A model generated the notes under the pieces. It was not told where the DNA came from and made no database searches. It saw only the letters and a list, made by a program, of their open reading frames with translations. From JAYFRC01 sp034926415 (lineage in GTDB: Bacteria; Bacillota; Clostridia; Oscillospirales; Oscillospiraceae): a stretch of 8,105 nucleotides of DNA. Shown here one piece after another: positions 6,137 to 8,105 of this stretch (the first letter of the stretch is position 1; each line of letters starts with the position of its first letter). The stretch lies in NCBI GenBank assembly GCA_034926415.1, contig JAYFRC010000071.1, positions 1-8,105 on the forward strand, read 5' to 3'. The position numbers and the translations under genes were made by a program.

Positions 6137-6293
6137 TGGTATAATAGCCGCAAAGCGGCTGTTATACGGCATACCGGACGATTTCGCCAGAGGCGGGAGT
6201 CCGGCCGCCATTTCTGTCGCGTCCGTCTCGCCCCTTGCGGGGCAACCGGCGGCGATGACATTATACCATGAATTTGGAAAATTCATGGTATAA
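6137..6293. repeat. Structured inverted-repeat element (MITE-like or REP-like) between amidase and rny
   Basis: Within 157 bp there are five nested or tandem inverted repeats. (a) A near-perfect hairpin at 6139-6167 has 6-bp core AGCCGC/GCGGCT, loop AAA and AT-rich outer pairs. (b) CCGGAC 6174-6179 pairs with GTCCGG 6199-6204, with inner CGCC/GGCG. (c) CCGCC 6205-6209 pairs with GGCGG 6248-6252. (d) GCCCC 6230-6234 pairs with GGGGC 6239-6243. (e) A perfect 15-bp hairpin pairs 6261-6275 with 6279-6293, loop GGA. TGGTATAAT (6137-6145) and its exact complement ATTATACCA (6260-6268) bracket the first 132 bp as 9-bp terminal inverted repeats, and TGGTATAA recurs at 6286-6293. None of the hairpins is followed by a T tract, so they are not ordinary terminators. 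No transposase and no convincing target-site duplication are seen. A dispersed non-autonomous repeat is the favoured reading; a structured RNA is the alternative. Confidence 0.6.
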
Positions 6294-6331
6294 AAATCCA
6301 AAAGAGCGGGTGGGCAAAGAGAGCAAATTTC

Positions 6332-6360
6332 TTGACAGTAAGTGAATGAAGTATTAAAAT
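6332..6360 (+). promoter_or_regulatory. Near-consensus sigma-A promoter for rny
   Basis: A perfect TTGACA (6332-6337), a 17-nt spacer and TAAAAT (6355-6360, one base off TATAAT). The expected start is near 6367, giving about a 112-nt leader before the rny ATG. This is the best promoter match in the window. Its position just downstream of the inverted-repeat element implies that rny transcription does not depend on that element. Confidence 0.85.
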
Positions 6361-6374
6361 CAATAAGGATTATT

Positions 6375-6404
6375 GTCGATCCGGAAACAGGGGTTCGGAA
6401 CGAT
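6375..6404 (+). other. Hairpin in the rny 5' leader
   Basis: TCGATCCG (6375-6382) can pair with CGGAACGA (6396-6403) with a single A-A mismatch, and GGTT/GGAA bases extend it inward. The stem lies close to the predicted transcript 5' end. A 5' stem-loop of this kind could affect mRNA stability, possibly including decay by the RNase Y it encodes. The rest of the leader (6405-6459) is AU-rich without clear structure. The Shine-Dalgarno AGGAGGTAA (6460-6468) is very strong but sits 13 nt from the start codon, longer than usual. Confidence 0.4.
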
Positions 6405-6478
6405 TGTTATCTGACTCATCAGAGTATATTTATATACATGCAACCTAAAAAGTACAAACAGGAGGTAAACAGACAATC

Positions 6479-8053
6479 ATGCCCATACCAAATGTGCCGA
6501 TGTCGCCGATAGTACTTGCTGTGGCGATAATTATTGCGGCGGTTGTGGCGTTCGTGATTGGCTTCCCCCTCGGTATTCGCTACCGTAAGAAAGTATCCGA
6601 GAAAGAAATCTCAAGCGCTGAAGACGAAGCGAAGCGCATTATTAACGAAGCGATAAAAAACGCCGAGAGCAAGAAACGCGAGGCAACGCTCGAGGCTAAA
6701 GAAGAGATTTTGAAGCAGCGAAGTGAATATGAGAAGGAAGTAAAGGAACGCCGCGCCGAGGTGCAGAAACAGGAGCGCCGTCTTCAGCAGAAAGAGGAAA
6801 ACCTCGACAAGAAGACTGACGCAATTGAGAAGAAAGAGGAGCTCCTTTCGCAGAAGAGCTCCGAACTTGACGTACAGAAGGAAGAAGTCGAGGGAATCAA
6901 GAAGGCTCAGACCGAGATGCTTGAGCGCGTTTCCGGCTTCACCGCGGAGCAGGCCAAGGATTACCTTATCAGCCAGGTGGAAACAGAGGTAACCCACGAG
7001 ACCGCCATGAAGATAAAGGAGATAGAGACAAGAGCCAAGGACGAAGCCGACGAAAAGGCCAAGGAGATCATCGCCACAGCGATTCAGCGCTGCGCGGCGG
7101 AGCAGGTGTCCGAAATAACCGTCAGCGTGGTACCCCTGCCAAATGACGAGATGAAGGGCCGCATAATCGGCCGCGAAGGACGCAATATCCGCACAATAGA
7201 GACGATGACGGGCGTCGATCTCATAATCGACGACACGCCGGAGGCCATAACGATATCCTGCTTTGAGCCTGTGCGCCGCGAGATAGCTCGCCTTGCTCTT
7301 GAAAAACTCATTGCCGACGGGCGCATCCACCCGACGCGCATAGAGGAAATGGTCGAAAAGGCCAAGCGCGAGGTCGATGCGGTAATCAAGGCCGAGGGCG
7401 AGCGCGCGACGTTTGAGACCGGCGTGCGCGGACTGCACCCCGAGCTTATAAAAATGCTCGGCCGTCTGCATTACCGCACGAGCTACGGCCAGAACGTGCT
7501 CCAGCACTCGATAGAGGTCAGCCATATAGCCGGCCTCATGGCCGCTGAGCTTGGCGCGGACGTCACCGCTGCTAAGCGCGCGGGACTGCTCCACGATCTC
7601 GGCAAATCCGTAGATCACGAGATGGAGGGTTCGCATGTCGAGCTTGGCGTCGAGTTTGCGAGAAAATATCACGAAAAGGAAGATATAATCCACGCGATAC
7701 AGGCGCACCACGGCGATGTGGAGCCCAGGACCCTTGTCGCCTGCCTGGTTCAGGCCGCTGACGCCGTGTCTGCCGCCCGCCCGGGAGCGCGCAGGGAAAA
7801 TCTCGAGAATTATATTAAGCGCCTCGAAAAGCTCGAGGAGATAACCGCTTCCTATCCCGGAGTCGAAAAGACTTACGCCATACAGGCCGGACGCGAGATC
7901 CGCGTCATGATAAAGCCCGAGGAAGTCAGCGAGGATCAGATGATAATCCTCGCCCGCGACATGGCGAAGCGCATCGAGGAAGAGATGGAATACCCCGGCC
8001 AGATAAAAGTCAACCTGATAAGGGAGACAAAGGTCGTCGAGTACGCGAAATAA
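6479..8053 (+). CDS. rny: Ribonuclease Y
   Basis: 524-residue membrane-anchored endoribonuclease that initiates mRNA decay and processing in many Gram-positive bacteria by cutting single-stranded, AU-rich RNA. An N-terminal transmembrane helix (about 10-32) is followed by basic residues (RYRKK). A long charged coiled coil (about 38-200) follows, full of K/E/R/Q heptads. A KH RNA-binding domain has the GxxG motif GRIIGREGRN (227-236), and a metal-dependent HD domain has the signature HD pair at 372-373 (LLHDLGKSVDHE). H343, H386 and D428 are further likely metal-site residues by spacing, and the C-terminal region ends VNLIRETKVVEYAK. Length is the family norm (about 520). The ATG at 6479 follows a consensus Shine-Dalgarno (6460-6468). 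It is transcribed alone from the promoter at 6332-6360 and ends at a strong terminator. Confidence 0.98.
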   Translation: MPIPNVPMSPIVLAVAIIIAAVVAFVIGFPLGIRYRKKVSEKEISSAEDEAKRIINEAIKNAESKKREATLEAKEEILKQRSEYEKEVKERRAEVQKQERRLQQKEENLDKKTDAIEKKEELLSQKSSELDVQKEEVEGIKKAQTEMLERVSGFTAEQAKDYLISQVETEVTHETAMKIKEIETRAKDEADEKAKEIIATAIQRCAAEQVSEITVSVVPLPNDEMKGRIIGREGRNIRTIETMTGVDLIIDDTPEAITISCFEPVRREIARLALEKLIADGRIHPTRIEEMVEKAKREVDAVIKAEGERATFETGVRGLHPELIKMLGRLHYRTSYGQNVLQHSIEVSHIAGLMAAELGADVTAAKRAGLLHDLGKSVDHEMEGSHVELGVEFARKYHEKEDIIHAIQAHHGDVEPRTLVACLVQAADAVSAARPGARRENLENYIKRLEKLEEITASYPGVEKTYAIQAGREIRVMIKPEEVSEDQMIILARDMAKRIEEEMEYPGQIKVNLIRETKVVEYAK

Positions 8054-8068
8054 ACGTATTTGTTGAAT

Positions 8069-8105
8069 GCCCGCGCGGAATTTTCCGCGCGGGCGTTTTT
8101 TTTTT
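8069..8105 (+). terminator. Intrinsic terminator of rny
   Basis: A 12-bp perfect inverted repeat pairs GCCCGCGCGGAA (8069-8080) with TTCCGCGCGGGC (8083-8094). In practice the stem is the ten G-C-rich pairs with an AATTTT loop. It is followed by G and ten T residues (8096-8105) running to the window end. It begins 15 bp after the rny stop and is the strongest terminator in the window. Confidence 0.95.

Noticed and set aside
6139..6167. Hairpin after the amidase stop as an intrinsic terminator
   Set aside because: The stem is good but is followed by CGGCATACC with no T tract. It fits better as part of the larger repeat, although weak or Rho-assisted termination cannot be excluded.
6261..6293. 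15-bp perfect hairpin as a terminator or operator
   Set aside because: It is followed by A residues on the plus strand and AATG on the minus strand, so it is not an intrinsic terminator. No regulator gene is nearby to support an operator reading, and it shares its arm with the element ends.
5984..6301. 105-codon minus-strand frame through the inverted-repeat element
   Set aside because: It starts within the repeat and ends antisense to the SH3 domain. Part of its translation may recur wherever the repeat does, which would make it look conserved without being a gene.
6611..7711. 366-codon open frame on the minus strand, opposite rny
   Set aside because: Antisense to the coiled-coil, KH and HD regions of RNase Y; its leucine-rich translation is the shadow of lysine/glutamate codons, and it has no ribosome binding site support.
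1..8105. CRISPR array, tRNA/rRNA, toxin-antitoxin, defence or transposase genes
   Set aside because: I looked for regularly spaced direct repeats, cloverleaf tRNA patterns, and small paired or nuclease-like frames on both strands, and saw none that could be supported.

Overview
The window is an 8.1 kb chromosomal stretch from a GC-rich, low-to-no-outer-membrane type Firmicute, most likely a gut member of class Clostridia (Oscillospirales/Christensenellales-like). The reasons are an RNase Y gene, a folate-family ECF transporter S component, the cysteine-rich clostridial type of FeoB, strong AGGAGG-type ribosome binding sites and intrinsic terminators with T tracts. The genes use the rare isoleucine codon AUA heavily despite their GC content. 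The class assignment is inferred from protein flavour, not from any marker phylogeny.

Layout. (1) At the left edge is the 3' part of an ECF transporter S component (plus strand, ends at 430). It converges on a feoAB ferrous-iron uptake operon on the minus strand (474-2781), and one long hairpin at 431-471 can terminate both. (2) feoA is read away from a 149-bp divergent intergenic region. On the other side of it a recognisable sigma-A promoter drives glf (UDP-galactopyranose mutase, 2931-4082), followed after 64 bp by the housekeeping ATPase gene ychF (4147-5250), which ends at an intrinsic terminator. (3) A small cell-wall amidase/SH3 protein of unusual active-site layout follows (5401-6135), with no signal peptide. 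(4) A 343-bp gene-free stretch (6136-6478) holds a dense array of inverted repeats (6137-6293) and then a near-consensus promoter and about 110-nt leader for rny (RNase Y, 6479-8053). A strong terminator ends the window.

How the genes relate: apart from feoA-feoB, which make one iron importer, these look like independent transcription units of core cell biology: vitamin uptake, iron uptake, galactofuranose precursor synthesis, ribosome-associated ATPase, murein hydrolysis and mRNA decay. No phage, CRISPR, toxin-antitoxin, transposase or defence genes are visible, and no tRNA or rRNA. I do not see a new multi-gene system. The most interesting non-genic signal is the structured, inverted-repeat-bounded element between the amidase gene and rny. 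The most interesting protein is the amidase, which lacks the usual first zinc-ligand motif. Two gene starts (feoA and the amidase) are best placed downstream of the longest possible reading frame, because the ribosome binding sites fit the internal ATGs.
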